Source of the DNA: a bacterium 1XD21-70
GTDB lineage: Bacteria > Bacillota > Clostridia > Lachnospirales > Lachnospiraceae
Assembly (NCBI GenBank): GCA_003669055.1
Contig: RAYB01000032.1
Coordinates: 1 to 60,417, forward strand
Length of the DNA: 60,417 nucleotides
Direction of reading: 5' to 3'
Below, piece by piece: positions 25,760-35,042 of this stretch (its first letter is position 1; each line of letters begins with the position of its first letter). The notes beneath the pieces are model-generated. The model ran no database searches and was not told the origin of the DNA. It saw nothing but the letters and a program-made list of their open reading frames with translations. The position numbers and the translations under genes were made by a program.

Positions 25760-26524
25760 ATGACCAGGATGATCATGCATGGATGCAACGGAGCCATGGG
25801 GCAGGTGATTTCCGGGCTGGCGGCGGATATGGCAGATTTGGAGATTGTGGCCGGAATCGATCCGGATGGCCGTATTTTAAGCGGTTACCCGGTATACAAA
25901 AGCCTGGAACTGTGTGATGCCGCGGCGGATGTGATCGTGGATTTTACCACAGCCGCGGCGGTGGACGGGCTGCTGGAATATTGCAGGGAGAGGAAAATGC
26001 CGTTGGTTTTATGTACCACCGGCCTTTCGGAGGGACAGGTAAAACAGGTGGAGAGGGCGGCGGCACAGACGGCAATCCTGCGTTCCGCCAATATGTCCCT
26101 GGGCATTAACACCCTCTTAAAGCTTTTGCAGGATGCCGCAAAGGTGCTGGCAGGCGCAGGGTTTGACGTGGAGATTGTGGAGAAGCACCATAACCGGAAG
26201 GTGGATGCGCCGAGCGGCACTGCCTTGGCCCTGGCAGATTCTGTGAACGAGGCCATGGGGCATGCTTACCATTACCAATATGACCGCGCATCAAAGCGAG
26301 GGAAGAGGGATCCGCATGAGATCGGGATCCAGGCGGTCCGCGGAGGAACCATCGTAGGGGAACATGAGGTGGTTTTTGCCGGCCAGGATGAAGTGGTAAC
26401 CTTTTCCCACACGGCTTATTCAAAGGCTGTTTTTGCCAAAGGCGCTTTGGAGGCAGCACGGTTTTTGGCCGGAAAGGAGCCGGGGCTTTACACCATGGCA
26501 GATGTGATTGCGTCAGCCACATAA
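25760..26524 (+). CDS. dapB: 4-hydroxy-tetrahydrodipicolinate reductase
   Basis: DapB (254 residues) reduces the DapA product with NAD(P)H. The N-terminal Rossmann motif reads HGCNGAMGQ (about 7-15). The catalytic and substrate-binding block EKHHNRKVDAPSGTA is at about 137-151, followed by the family segment RGGTIVGEHEVVFAG. The length is slightly short for the family (about 265) but nothing is missing. The start at 25760 follows GAGAGGATGGG. The 96-base gap after dapA has two small hairpins, including the perfect palindrome GGCTCTGCAGAGCC, without a T-run, so read-through from dapA is likely. Confidence 0.96.
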   Translation: MTRMIMHGCNGAMGQVISGLAADMADLEIVAGIDPDGRILSGYPVYKSLELCDAAADVIVDFTTAAAVDGLLEYCRERKMPLVLCTTGLSEGQVKQVERAAAQTAILRSANMSLGINTLLKLLQDAAKVLAGAGFDVEIVEKHHNRKVDAPSGTALALADSVNEAMGHAYHYQYDRASKRGKRDPHEIGIQAVRGGTIVGEHEVVFAGQDEVVTFSHTAYSKAVFAKGALEAARFLAGKEPGLYTMADVIASAT

Positions 26525-26594
26525 AATAATTAAAAAATAATATGATGGTAAAAACATTGTTTTGGGAACAGGAGGCGGCAGAATAAAAAACAGG

Positions 26595-26613
26595 CTTTAG
26601 TAGCATACTAAAG
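26595..26613. repeat. Inverted repeat upstream of lipoprotein gene
   Basis: CTTTAGTA (26595-26602) and TACTAAAG (26606-26613) form a perfect 8-bp inverted repeat with a three-base centre. It lies between dapB and the lipoprotein, 31 bases before the start. It could be an operator or an RNA hairpin; the T-run needed for a terminator is absent. Confidence 0.45.
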
Positions 26614-26644
26614 GAGGATAATCAGAGAAAGGAGAACAGATATT

Positions 26645-26968
26645 ATGAAGAAAATGAAGATGTCCGTTCTGTTTTTGCTGGCATTGCTGTCCGTTTCCTG
26701 CCTTGTTGCCTGCGGGGGCAACCAAAATGACAGCACAACCGGCACCAGCGCTTCCTCCAGCCAGTCATCCTCATCCGCGGCACAGGAGAGCACTTCCGGG
26801 GGCAGCGGTACTGCCGGGACCGGCAGCAGTACCGGGACCAATGCCTCGGGTGATGCCGGTGAGGAGAGCAGCCAGGGGGTGCTTGACGGGCTGATGGATG
26901 ATGTGGAGCAGGGGGTCGATGACCTGACAAGAGATGGGGACTCCAGGGCTTCGGATGAGAGCAAATAA
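26645..26968 (+). CDS. Small Ser/Gly-rich lipoprotein
   Basis: This 107-residue protein has a lipoprotein signal peptide: MKKMKMSV, a hydrophobic core, and the lipobox LVAC with the modified cysteine near residue 23. After cleavage it would be membrane-anchored outside the cell. The rest is low-complexity Ser/Thr/Gly text up to about residue 80, then a short acidic helix (LDGLMDDVEQGVDDL). I do not recognise a functional family; such proteins are common in Lachnospiraceae. A clear AAAGGAG ribosome binding site precedes the start, and a terminator follows. Confidence 0.8.
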   Translation: MKKMKMSVLFLLALLSVSCLVACGGNQNDSTTGTSASSSQSSSSAAQESTSGGSGTAGTGSSTGTNASGDAGEESSQGVLDGLMDDVEQGVDDLTRDGDSRASDESK

Positions 26969-26981
26969 AAGAAACAGGGAA

Positions 26982-27015
26982 ATGCCAGACAGGAGTGTGC
27001 TGTCTGGTATTTTTC
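26982..27015 (+). terminator. Intrinsic terminator after lipoprotein gene
   Basis: ATGCCAGACAG pairs with CTGTCTGGTAT (one G-U) around a seven-base loop, followed by five T's. It closes the dapA-dapB-lipoprotein stretch. Confidence 0.88.
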
Positions 27016-27020
27016 TGTTC

Positions 27021-27049
27021 TTGACAGCATAGGAAGATTGTGCTATGTT
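27021..27049 (+). promoter_or_regulatory. Candidate sigma-A promoter
   Basis: Perfect TTGACA (27021-27026), 17-base spacer, TATGTT (27044-27049). It directly follows the terminator and points to the gene at 27145. Confidence 0.6.
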
Positions 27050-27144
27050 CAGGATATCATGCGCAGGAGGTTCCTCCTGCGATTTCCAGGGGACAGACAA
27101 GCAGGAAGGGCTATAGGGGCAATTTCACAAGACAGGGGAAGAAA

Positions 27145-27519
27145 ATGGGGAGGATGGGCAAACGGTTGGCAGCAGGGCGGGAAAAATGGAAAAAAAGGCG
27201 GGGGGAGAGGCTGGCCTTCCGGGGGAAATGCCCATGGAGGAAGAGGGTGGGGAAGAACCCGGGAGCCCGGTACGGCCTGCGGGTGGCATTAATGATGGCT
27301 TTCGGCCTGGAGGCGGCGGTAATCTGTAACCGTGCCCCTTCCGGGGAGAGGCCGGGGTTTGGCGTGGTAAGCAGCCGGGAGGAATACAAGGTAGAATGGG
27401 TTCTCCCGCCGCGGCAGCCGGGGGCTTTAGGCGGGGAGGCCTATGGGATACGCATCCGGCCCCGGGAGTGGGAACTGGAACTCTACCACAGCAAGGAGCG
27501 CATCCGGCCGGAACCATAA
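27145..27519 (+). CDS. Hypothetical basic membrane-anchored protein
   Basis: I do not recognise this 124-residue protein. The first 45 residues are very rich in Lys/Arg. One hydrophobic segment follows (RVALMMAFGLEAAVIC, about 47-62), then a 60-residue tail that may lie outside the membrane and includes YKVEWVLPPRQPGALGG. The topology would be a basic cytoplasmic tail with one transmembrane helix. The frame is open to 27040, but the ATG at 27145 has GGGGAAG upstream and the earlier part reads as leader sequence. It has a good promoter at 27021 and precedes purC, which has its own promoter. Confidence 0.5.
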   Translation: MGRMGKRLAAGREKWKKRRGERLAFRGKCPWRKRVGKNPGARYGLRVALMMAFGLEAAVICNRAPSGERPGFGVVSSREEYKVEWVLPPRQPGALGGEAYGIRIRPREWELELYHSKERIRPEP

Positions 27520-27529
27520 AAAGAAGTTA

Positions 27530-27558
27530 TTGCAATTATAAGGGTGATATATTATAAT
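27530..27558 (+). promoter_or_regulatory. Sigma-A promoter of the pur genes
   Basis: TTGCAA (27530-27535), 17-base spacer, perfect TATAAT (27553-27558), about 60 bases before purC. The leader is short and I see no purine riboswitch in it. Confidence 0.7.
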
Positions 27559-27617
27559 TTCACTGAATCAGGATATCCCAGAATCGTCAATTATTTGGAA
27601 AAGGACAGGAGAATACC

Positions 27618-28328
<711 letters not shown>

Positions 28329-28360
28329 GCAGGCGTTACCTATAAATGAGGAGGGGCAAC

Positions 28361-29791
28361 ATGTACGACAAATATCAGAGCCCGCTGTCGGAGCGCTATG
28401 CCAGCAGTGAGATGCAGTATATCTTTTCTCCGGACAAGAAATTTAAGACCTGGAGGAAACTCTGGATTGCCCTGGCAGAGACGGAGAAGGAACTGGGGCT
28501 TTCAATCACCCAGGAACAGATCGACGAACTTAAGGCGCACGCGGAGGATATCAATTATGAGGTGGCCAAGGAGCGGGAACGCGTGGTGCGCCATGATGTG
28601 ATGTCCCATGTGTATGCCTATGGGCAGCAGTGCCCGAAGGCGAAAGGCATCATCCACCTGGGGGCGACCTCCTGCTATGTGGGCGACAACACGGATATCA
28701 TTATCATGTCGGAGGCGCTGCGCCTGGTGCGCAAAAAGCTGGTCAATGTCATGGCCGGGCTGGCGAAGTTTGCGGCGGGCTATAAAGACCAGCCGACCCT
28801 GGCTTTTACCCATTTCCAGCCGGCGCAGCCCACGACCGTGGGAAAGCGGGCGACGCTGTGGCTGCAGGATCTGTGCCTGGACTTAGAGGATCTGGACCAT
28901 GTGCTTGGCTCCCTGATGCTTTTGGGGTCCAAGGGGACGACGGGCACCCAGGCCAGCTTTCTGGAACTGTTTGAGGGAGACCACGAAAAATGCCGCCAGG
29001 CAGACCGGATGATCGCCGGGAAGATGGGTTTTTCCGGCTGCTACCCGGTGTCAGGGCAGACGTATTCGCGCAAGGTGGATACACGGGTGGTCAATGTTCT
29101 GGCCGGAATCGCCCAGAGTGCGCATAAGTTTTCCAATGATATCCGCCTTCTGCAGCACTTAAAGGAGGTGGAGGAGCCTTTTGAGAAAAACCAGATCGGC
29201 TCCTCTGCCATGGCCTACAAGCGGAATCCCATGCGCAGCGAGCGCATTGCATCCCTCTCCAACTATGTGATGAGCGATGTGATCAATCCCATGCTGGTGG
29301 CTTCCACCCAATGGTTTGAGAGGACGCTCGACGATTCCGCCAACAAACGCCTCAGCATCCCGGAGGGCTTCCTGGCAGTGGACGGGATCCTGGATTTGTA
29401 CCTGAATGTCGTGGACGGGCTGGTCGTGTACCCGAAGGTGATCGAGAAGCATTTCATGGCAGAATTGCCTTTTATGGCGACAGAAAATATTATGATGGAT
29501 GCGGTGAAAGCGGGTGGGGACCGCCAGGAACTCCATGAACGGATCCGGACGCTTTCGATGGAAGCCGGGCGGAACGTGAAGGAAAAAGGGCTGGAGAACA
29601 ACTTGCTGGAACTGATTGCGGCGGATCCGGCCTTTGGGCTGTCCCTAGAGGAACTGCAGCAATGTATGGAGCCGTCCCGCTATGTGGGGAGGGCGCCTAA
29701 GCAGGTGGAGGAGTTCTTAGAGGAAGTAGTGTCCCCGATCCTGGAAAAGAACCAGGAGTTTTTGGGGATGAAAGCCGAGATCCATGTATAA
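28361..29791 (+). CDS. purB: Adenylosuccinate lyase
   Basis: PurB (476 residues) removes fumarate from SAICAR and from adenylosuccinate, acting directly after PurC and PurA. The fumarase/lyase signature GSSAMAYKRNP at about 282-292 is clear. HLGATSCYVGDN and TAFTHFQPAQ-like text give the other two conserved regions of the superfamily. It is of the longer adenylosuccinate lyase type common in Clostridia and animals. ATG 28361 lies behind GAGGAGGGG; the upstream ATG 28346 overlaps that site and is rejected. purA follows after 25 bases. Confidence 0.96.
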   Translation: MYDKYQSPLSERYASSEMQYIFSPDKKFKTWRKLWIALAETEKELGLSITQEQIDELKAHAEDINYEVAKERERVVRHDVMSHVYAYGQQCPKAKGIIHLGATSCYVGDNTDIIIMSEALRLVRKKLVNVMAGLAKFAAGYKDQPTLAFTHFQPAQPTTVGKRATLWLQDLCLDLEDLDHVLGSLMLLGSKGTTGTQASFLELFEGDHEKCRQADRMIAGKMGFSGCYPVSGQTYSRKVDTRVVNVLAGIAQSAHKFSNDIRLLQHLKEVEEPFEKNQIGSSAMAYKRNPMRSERIASLSNYVMSDVINPMLVASTQWFERTLDDSANKRLSIPEGFLAVDGILDLYLNVVDGLVVYPKVIEKHFMAELPFMATENIMMDAVKAGGDRQELHERIRTLSMEAGRNVKEKGLENNLLELIAADPAFGLSLEELQQCMEPSRYVGRAPKQVEEFLEEVVSPILEKNQEFLGMKAEIHV

Positions 29792-29801
29792 TTTTAAATA
29801 A

Positions 29802-31106
<1,305 letters not shown>

Positions 31107-31141
31107 GGAAAATCATAGGGAAACCGTAAAAATGCCTTATT

Positions 31142-31164
31142 TTTCCTGGCAGGAAAGCCGATAT
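31142..31164 (+). promoter_or_regulatory. Sigma-28-like -10 box with inverted repeat
   Basis: GCCGATAT (31157-31164) matches the -10 of sigma-D/FliA promoters. The expected TAAA -35 is not seen at the usual distance. Instead a perfect TTTCCTG-G-CAGGAAA inverted repeat (31142-31156) abuts the -10. fliA is encoded in this window, so FliA-dependent expression of the FliD-like gene is plausible. Confidence 0.5.
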
Positions 31165-31206
31165 AAATAGTGTAAAAGGTATGTTTGTACCAGAAAGGAG
31201 AGCACT

Positions 31207-32121
31207 ATGGCAGTCAATGGAGTTTCGTCAAATTATAGCTACAATTACGGTGGCTATAGCAGCTATCAGAATTCGATGATCAACAGCGATGGCTGGAAGG
31301 AAAGTGCGGAGAAGGAAGCGGATAAGATCAAGGACAGCTTGGGGATTAACACTTCCGGTTCCAACAAGACCAGCAGTTCCAGCACCGCCAAGGCAACCAG
31401 CAGCACGTCCGCATTCCTGATGGAATACCAGGACAGGCTAGAGGATTTAGAGGCATCCGCCAGCAAGCTGCAGACCAGCAAGAAGGACAATGTGTTCGAC
31501 CAGTATGACAAGGCCGTCGCGGAGGCATCCAAGACCCAGATCATGGGGGAGGACGGAAAGCCCGCGGAGGTTTCCAACGAGAAAGTGGACGCGGCGAAGG
31601 ATGCCATCGTAGATGCGACCAAGGATTTTCTCGACCAGCTTAACGGGACGATTGCTTATCTGTCCAAGAACAGCGGCCACAGTTCAACCGTTGCCTTCCA
31701 GCTTGCAGGCCTGAGAAGGACGATCCCGTCCGATAAGGCACTGGCAAAGATCGGCATCAGTGTCGATACCAAGGGCAATTTGGAGATGGACGAGGAGAAG
31801 TTCAGGGAAGCCCTGGAGAAGGATCCGGGTCTGGTGAAGGATCTGCTGGGCGGGCAGTTCGGCATGGCAGAACGCGCAGGCGACAAAGCCACCGAAATCC
31901 TGGATATGTCGGTGAACGAGATCTTAGGCGGGTCTGCTTCCACCAATGATACCTCGAATACCAACACCTCTGGCGGCAGCAGCAGCGTTTCCGGTGCGGC
32001 GGCCTCTTCCTCGAAGTCTGCGATGTCGGATTCGTTCCGCCAGTTCGCTAATTTTGCTAAGAGCGGCGCATTCAACCTAAGCAATTATTACGCAGTTTCT
32101 ATGCTGAACATCCTGGTCTGA
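31207..32121 (+). CDS. FliD-like (filament-cap C-terminal motif) protein
   Basis: This 304-residue protein has a Ser/Tyr/Asn-rich N-terminal 75 residues, a helical segment (about 68-150), then a segment from about 182, LAKIGISVDTKGNLEMDEE followed by KFREALEKDPGLVKDLL, which matches the end of FliD C-terminal domains. The C-terminal 60 residues are Ser/Gly/Thr-rich and end in a hydrophobic LSNYYAVSMLNILV. It is about half the size of full FliD (450-900 residues) and lacks the FliD N-terminal motif. It precedes the fla/che operon with its own sigma-28-like promoter and terminator. It may be a short cap-related or secreted flagellar protein; the exact role is unknown. AAAGGAGAG precedes the start. 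Confidence 0.6.
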   Translation: MAVNGVSSNYSYNYGGYSSYQNSMINSDGWKESAEKEADKIKDSLGINTSGSNKTSSSSTAKATSSTSAFLMEYQDRLEDLEASASKLQTSKKDNVFDQYDKAVAEASKTQIMGEDGKPAEVSNEKVDAAKDAIVDATKDFLDQLNGTIAYLSKNSGHSSTVAFQLAGLRRTIPSDKALAKIGISVDTKGNLEMDEEKFREALEKDPGLVKDLLGGQFGMAERAGDKATEILDMSVNEILGGSASTNDTSNTNTSGGSSSVSGAAASSSKSAMSDSFRQFANFAKSGAFNLSNYYAVSMLNILV

Positions 32122-32136
32122 CGGACAGGAAAATAT

Positions 32137-32191
32137 CGGCAGGGGAGCAGAAAGGGCAGGGAAGTTTCCCCGCCTTTTTGCCCCTCTGCCG
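32137..32191 (+). terminator. Long terminator hairpin after FliD-like gene
   Basis: CGGCAGGGG... and ...CCCCTCTGCCG form the outer arms, and AAAGGGCAGGGAA with TTTCCCCGCCTTTT form the inner arms of a long imperfect hairpin. Several T-rich stretches follow (CTGTTTTG and an eight-T run). Confidence 0.75.
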
Positions 32192-32277
32192 AATTCTGTT
32201 TTGACTAATTTTTTTTCTGAAAAAGATGTATTTGCATGAAAAAAATTGTGAAAATAGCCAGAAGCTTTTGAAACCTC

Positions 32278-32306
32278 TTGACACCAAAAAAATATTGGGG
32301 CATAAT
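32278..32306 (+). promoter_or_regulatory. Main sigma-A promoter of the fla/che operon
   Basis: Perfect TTGACA (32278-32283), 17-base spacer, CATAAT (32301-32306). It gives a leader of about 175 bases before flgB. A TATAAT at 32306-32311 overlaps but is too far from the -35. Confidence 0.7.
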
Positions 32307-32339
32307 ATAATGAGATTGGGGGAGGGGGAATTTTCGGTT

Positions 32340-32400
32340 GCTCAAACATACCCCCTCATTTAGCGTTTTGCTTTTTAACCGCATGTTTGGGCTTGGGGTT
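32340..32400 (+). promoter_or_regulatory. Structured fla/che leader, possible pseudoknot
   Basis: GCTCAAACAT (32340-32349) pairs with ATGTTTGGGC (32383-32392) over ten positions with one G-U. ACCCC (32350-32354) inside the loop can pair with GGGGT (32395-32399) just outside, an H-type pseudoknot layout. The conserved core of c-di-GMP riboswitches is not present. The leader ends 86 bases before flgB. Confidence 0.45.
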
Positions 32401-32485
32401 ATATGGCAGAAAGTCCCTATTGAAAAGTGTTCGCTTATGGCAGAGAATAATAACAAGACTGACATAGTAAAAAGGAGAAAAAAGC

Positions 32486-32878
32486 ATGAATGGGATTTAT
32501 GGGAATGGCGTTGCGCTTTCAGAGAAAGTTCTGGATTATCTGTGGGGCAGGCAGAGCGTATCATTGAACAATGTAGCAAATGTGGATACTCCGGGGTTCA
32601 AGTCCCAGTACGTGACTTTTGAGGAAGAGATGGGCAGACGCCTGTCGGAGGCCAGCAGCTTAAAGAAATCGCCAAAGAAAGCGGTATCCGAGGCGATCCG
32701 TGCCTCCCAGTCCAAGCTGAATACTACCTGGCAGGAGTCGTCCAGGCTAGACGGCAACAATGTGGATATGGATCAGGAGCAGGTAGAGATTGTCCGGACG
32801 GCATACCAGTACCAGTATGTCCTTAATTCAATTACCAATGACATCAACCGTTTAAAGAGTGCGGCGAAGACCTTTTGA
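32486..32878 (+). CDS. flgB: Flagellar proximal rod protein FlgB
   Basis: FlgB (130 residues) forms the proximal rod that joins the MS ring to the rest of the flagellar rod, after export by the flagellar type III system. The conserved rod motif LNNVANVDTPGFKSQ is at about 27-41, and the C-terminal helix reads EIVRTAYQYQYVLNSI as in the family. Length is normal. The start follows AAAAGGAG. It opens the fla/che operon behind a strong promoter and structured leader. Unusually, flgC does not follow; fliE does, after 36 bases. Confidence 0.94.
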   Translation: MNGIYGNGVALSEKVLDYLWGRQSVSLNNVANVDTPGFKSQYVTFEEEMGRRLSEASSLKKSPKKAVSEAIRASQSKLNTTWQESSRLDGNNVDMDQEQVEIVRTAYQYQYVLNSITNDINRLKSAAKTF

Positions 32879-32914
32879 TTTTTTTGATTGCAGATAAGAG
32901 GGAGGAATATAATT

Positions 32915-33238
32915 ATGGAAGGTGCATCCTTTATCACACCTATGCTTCCGTGGGCAAATATCGGGGCGGCCGGTGGCCTGGATCAGGTTCAGAATGCCCC
33001 GACAGCAAATGCGGAGGCATCTTTATTTAAGGATATTTTTAAGAACACGGTCAACCAGGTGAAAGAGACCCAGGCGGATGTGGAGCACAAGCAGTATCTT
33101 CTGGCCACCGGGCAGCTGGATGATGCCCATACGCTTCCGATTGCGGAGGCGAAGGCCGGGCTTGCTTTGGATGTGATGATTTCCCTCCGCAATAAGACGA
33201 TGGAAGCCTACAACGAATTGATTAAGATCAATGTCTGA
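32915..33238 (+). CDS. fliE: Flagellar hook-basal body protein FliE
   Basis: FliE (107 residues) links the MS ring to the rod. The C-terminal two thirds match the family: FKDIFKNTVNQVKETQAD and LPIAEAKAGLALDVMISLRNKTMEAYNELIKI. The N-terminal 30 residues are variable. The frame extends to 32888, but the ATG at 32915 with GGGAGGAA ten bases upstream is the natural start. It sits between flgB and fliF in the place where Clostridia normally have flgC-fliE. Confidence 0.93.
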   Translation: MEGASFITPMLPWANIGAAGGLDQVQNAPTANAEASLFKDIFKNTVNQVKETQADVEHKQYLLATGQLDDAHTLPIAEAKAGLALDVMISLRNKTMEAYNELIKINV

Positions 33239-33305
33239 TGCAGTGTGGAGTTGGGGATGTTAAGGGATTTTTTGATATTAATTATGACAAAGGTTGGATA
33301 AAAAC

Positions 33306-35042
33306 GTGCAGAATTTGAAAGAAAGCTGGCAGAACCTGCCAGAGAAAACCCGGACTCTTATAAAGGTACTTGCGGGGGGCACGGCAGTGATTGCCCTGAT
33401 TGCGGTCCTTGCATTAAATCTTGGGAAGAATAAGGATTATAGCACCCTGTTTACAGGGCTGAACCAGGAGGAAGCCCAGGAAGTGGTCAGCCTTCTTCAG
33501 GACGAGGGGATCGATTACCGTTTCGATACCAATGACAATTCGATACGGGTGCCGTCGGTTACGGTAGACCAGACAAGGGCGGATCTTCTGAGCAAAGGAT
33601 ATCCCAAAAGCGGTTTTACATATAATATGTATCTTAACAATACAGGCCTGATGACCACGGAGTCAGACAAGGAGCAGATCACTTTGTATGAACTGCAGGA
33701 CCGCCTGGGTGCGCAGATCCGTCTGTTTGACGGCGTGCAGGATGCAAAGGTGACGATATCACCGGCCGGTGAGCGGCGGTTTGTGATCGGGGACGAGGCG
33801 GAGATGGATGCGTCCAGTTCCGTGGTAGTGACCATGAGAAACGGCAGTTCCCTGACTCCCGAGAAGGCACAGGCGGTAAAGAGCCTGATTTCCCATGCAG
33901 TCCGCGGGCTGAATGTGACAAATGTGGCAGTGTACGATGCCGCCACCATGATCGAGGTGGGCGGGGATACGGAAGGCACGTCCGGCGGAGCCACGGATAT
34001 CACCAGCCTCACAAACATGGTGGAGAGCAGCATAGCTGCCAATGTCAGGAGGGTGCTGGAGCAGCTTTACGGATCCGGGAATGTGGCGGTTTCCGTAAAG
34101 GGCAGGCTCAATATGGAAAAGCTGATCCAGGAGAGTACCCAGTATACCACTCCGGATAAGATTGATGAGGAAGACAAGAACGGCCTGCTGCAGACGGAGG
34201 AGGTGCGGGATGAGAGCACCACTTCGACCAACCAGGCGGCAGGGGGGCTTGTAGGGGCAGATGCCAATGCAGACACCCCCCGCTATACGAACAACAACGG
34301 CACCGGGCAGGTAGATGACAGCTATGCCAACAGCAGTGCGTCCAGGGTATGGCTTTATAACATGCTCAAGGAGCAAAGGCAGATTGAGCCGGGCGTCTTG
34401 GAGGATGTCTCGATCGGCGTCATGATTACCACGGAGGATATGGAGTCCGTGACGCAGGAAAACCTGGTGCGTTTGGTGGCCAATTCGGCGGGCATCCCGG
34501 TGGATACCGCAGAACAGAAGGTGACGATCATCCGGGCGCCGGGGCCGAAGGTGGAAGTACCTACGGCAAAACCGGATGTGCCTACAGGCGGAGTCGGGGA
34601 ACTGGTTGCGAAGGTGCCGCTCCCGCTCCTGATTGCCATTGGTGCGGGCATTCTGCTGTTGCTGCTGTTGCTGCTGCTGTTATTGCTCCGCGCGAAGCGC
34701 AAGAAGAAAGAGCAGGTGCTGGAAGGCGAAGAATTCCTGGATGACCAAGGGGCTGAAGGCGGCCTGATAGCCGGGGAGGACGGTGAACTGATAGCCGGGG
34801 AGGACGACATGGATATGCCGGGCATGCCTGGACAGGAAGAGGAAGAGGACGAATTCGCCAAGAATGAAGAGATCCTCAACCTGCGCATGCAGAGAAGCCT
34901 GCGCTTAAAGCAGAATATATCTGACTTTGTTGACCAGAACCCGCAGATCGCTGCGAAACTGGTGCAAAGCTGGCTGAGAGGGGAGGATAACAGTGGCGAC
35001 GATAGAAGAAAATCTTCTGGGTCTCGAAAACAGTCCAGATAG
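33306..35042 (+). CDS. fliF: Flagellar MS-ring protein FliF
   Basis: FliF (578 residues from GTG 33306) forms the MS ring in the membrane. An N-terminal helix (LAGGTAVIALIAVLALNLG) and a C-terminal helix (PLPLLIAIGAGILLLLLLLL) flank a periplasmic-type region with the secretin-like ring-building motifs YSTLFTGLNQEEA and GERRFVIGDEAE. A Gly/Thr/Asn-rich variable loop is around residues 300-350. The cytoplasmic tail ends in an acidic/basic segment that binds FliG. The start is uncertain: AAAGG at 33289-33293 is directly before an in-frame TTG (33294) and 12 bases before GTG 33306, and I prefer the latter. Its last 50 bases overlap fliG. Confidence 0.95.
   Translation: MQNLKESWQNLPEKTRTLIKVLAGGTAVIALIAVLALNLGKNKDYSTLFTGLNQEEAQEVVSLLQDEGIDYRFDTNDNSIRVPSVTVDQTRADLLSKGYPKSGFTYNMYLNNTGLMTTESDKEQITLYELQDRLGAQIRLFDGVQDAKVTISPAGERRFVIGDEAEMDASSSVVVTMRNGSSLTPEKAQAVKSLISHAVRGLNVTNVAVYDAATMIEVGGDTEGTSGGATDITSLTNMVESSIAANVRRVLEQLYGSGNVAVSVKGRLNMEKLIQESTQYTTPDKIDEEDKNGLLQTEEVRDESTTSTNQAAGGLVGADANADTPRYTNNNGTGQVDDSYANSSASRVWLYNMLKEQRQIEPGVLEDVSIGVMITTEDMESVTQENLVRLVANSAGIPVDTAEQKVTIIRAPGPKVEVPTAKPDVPTGGVGELVAKVPLPLLIAIGAGILLLLLLLLLLLLRAKRKKKEQVLEGEEFLDDQGAEGGLIAGEDGELIAGEDDMDMPGMPGQEEEEDEFAKNEEILNLRMQRSLRLKQNISDFVDQNPQIAAKLVQSWLRGEDNSGDDRRKSSGSRKQSR

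Noticed and set aside
32313-32485. c-di-GMP riboswitch in the flgB leader
   Set aside because: Clostridioides difficile has one here, but the conserved GGGACGCAAAGCC-type core is not found in this leader.
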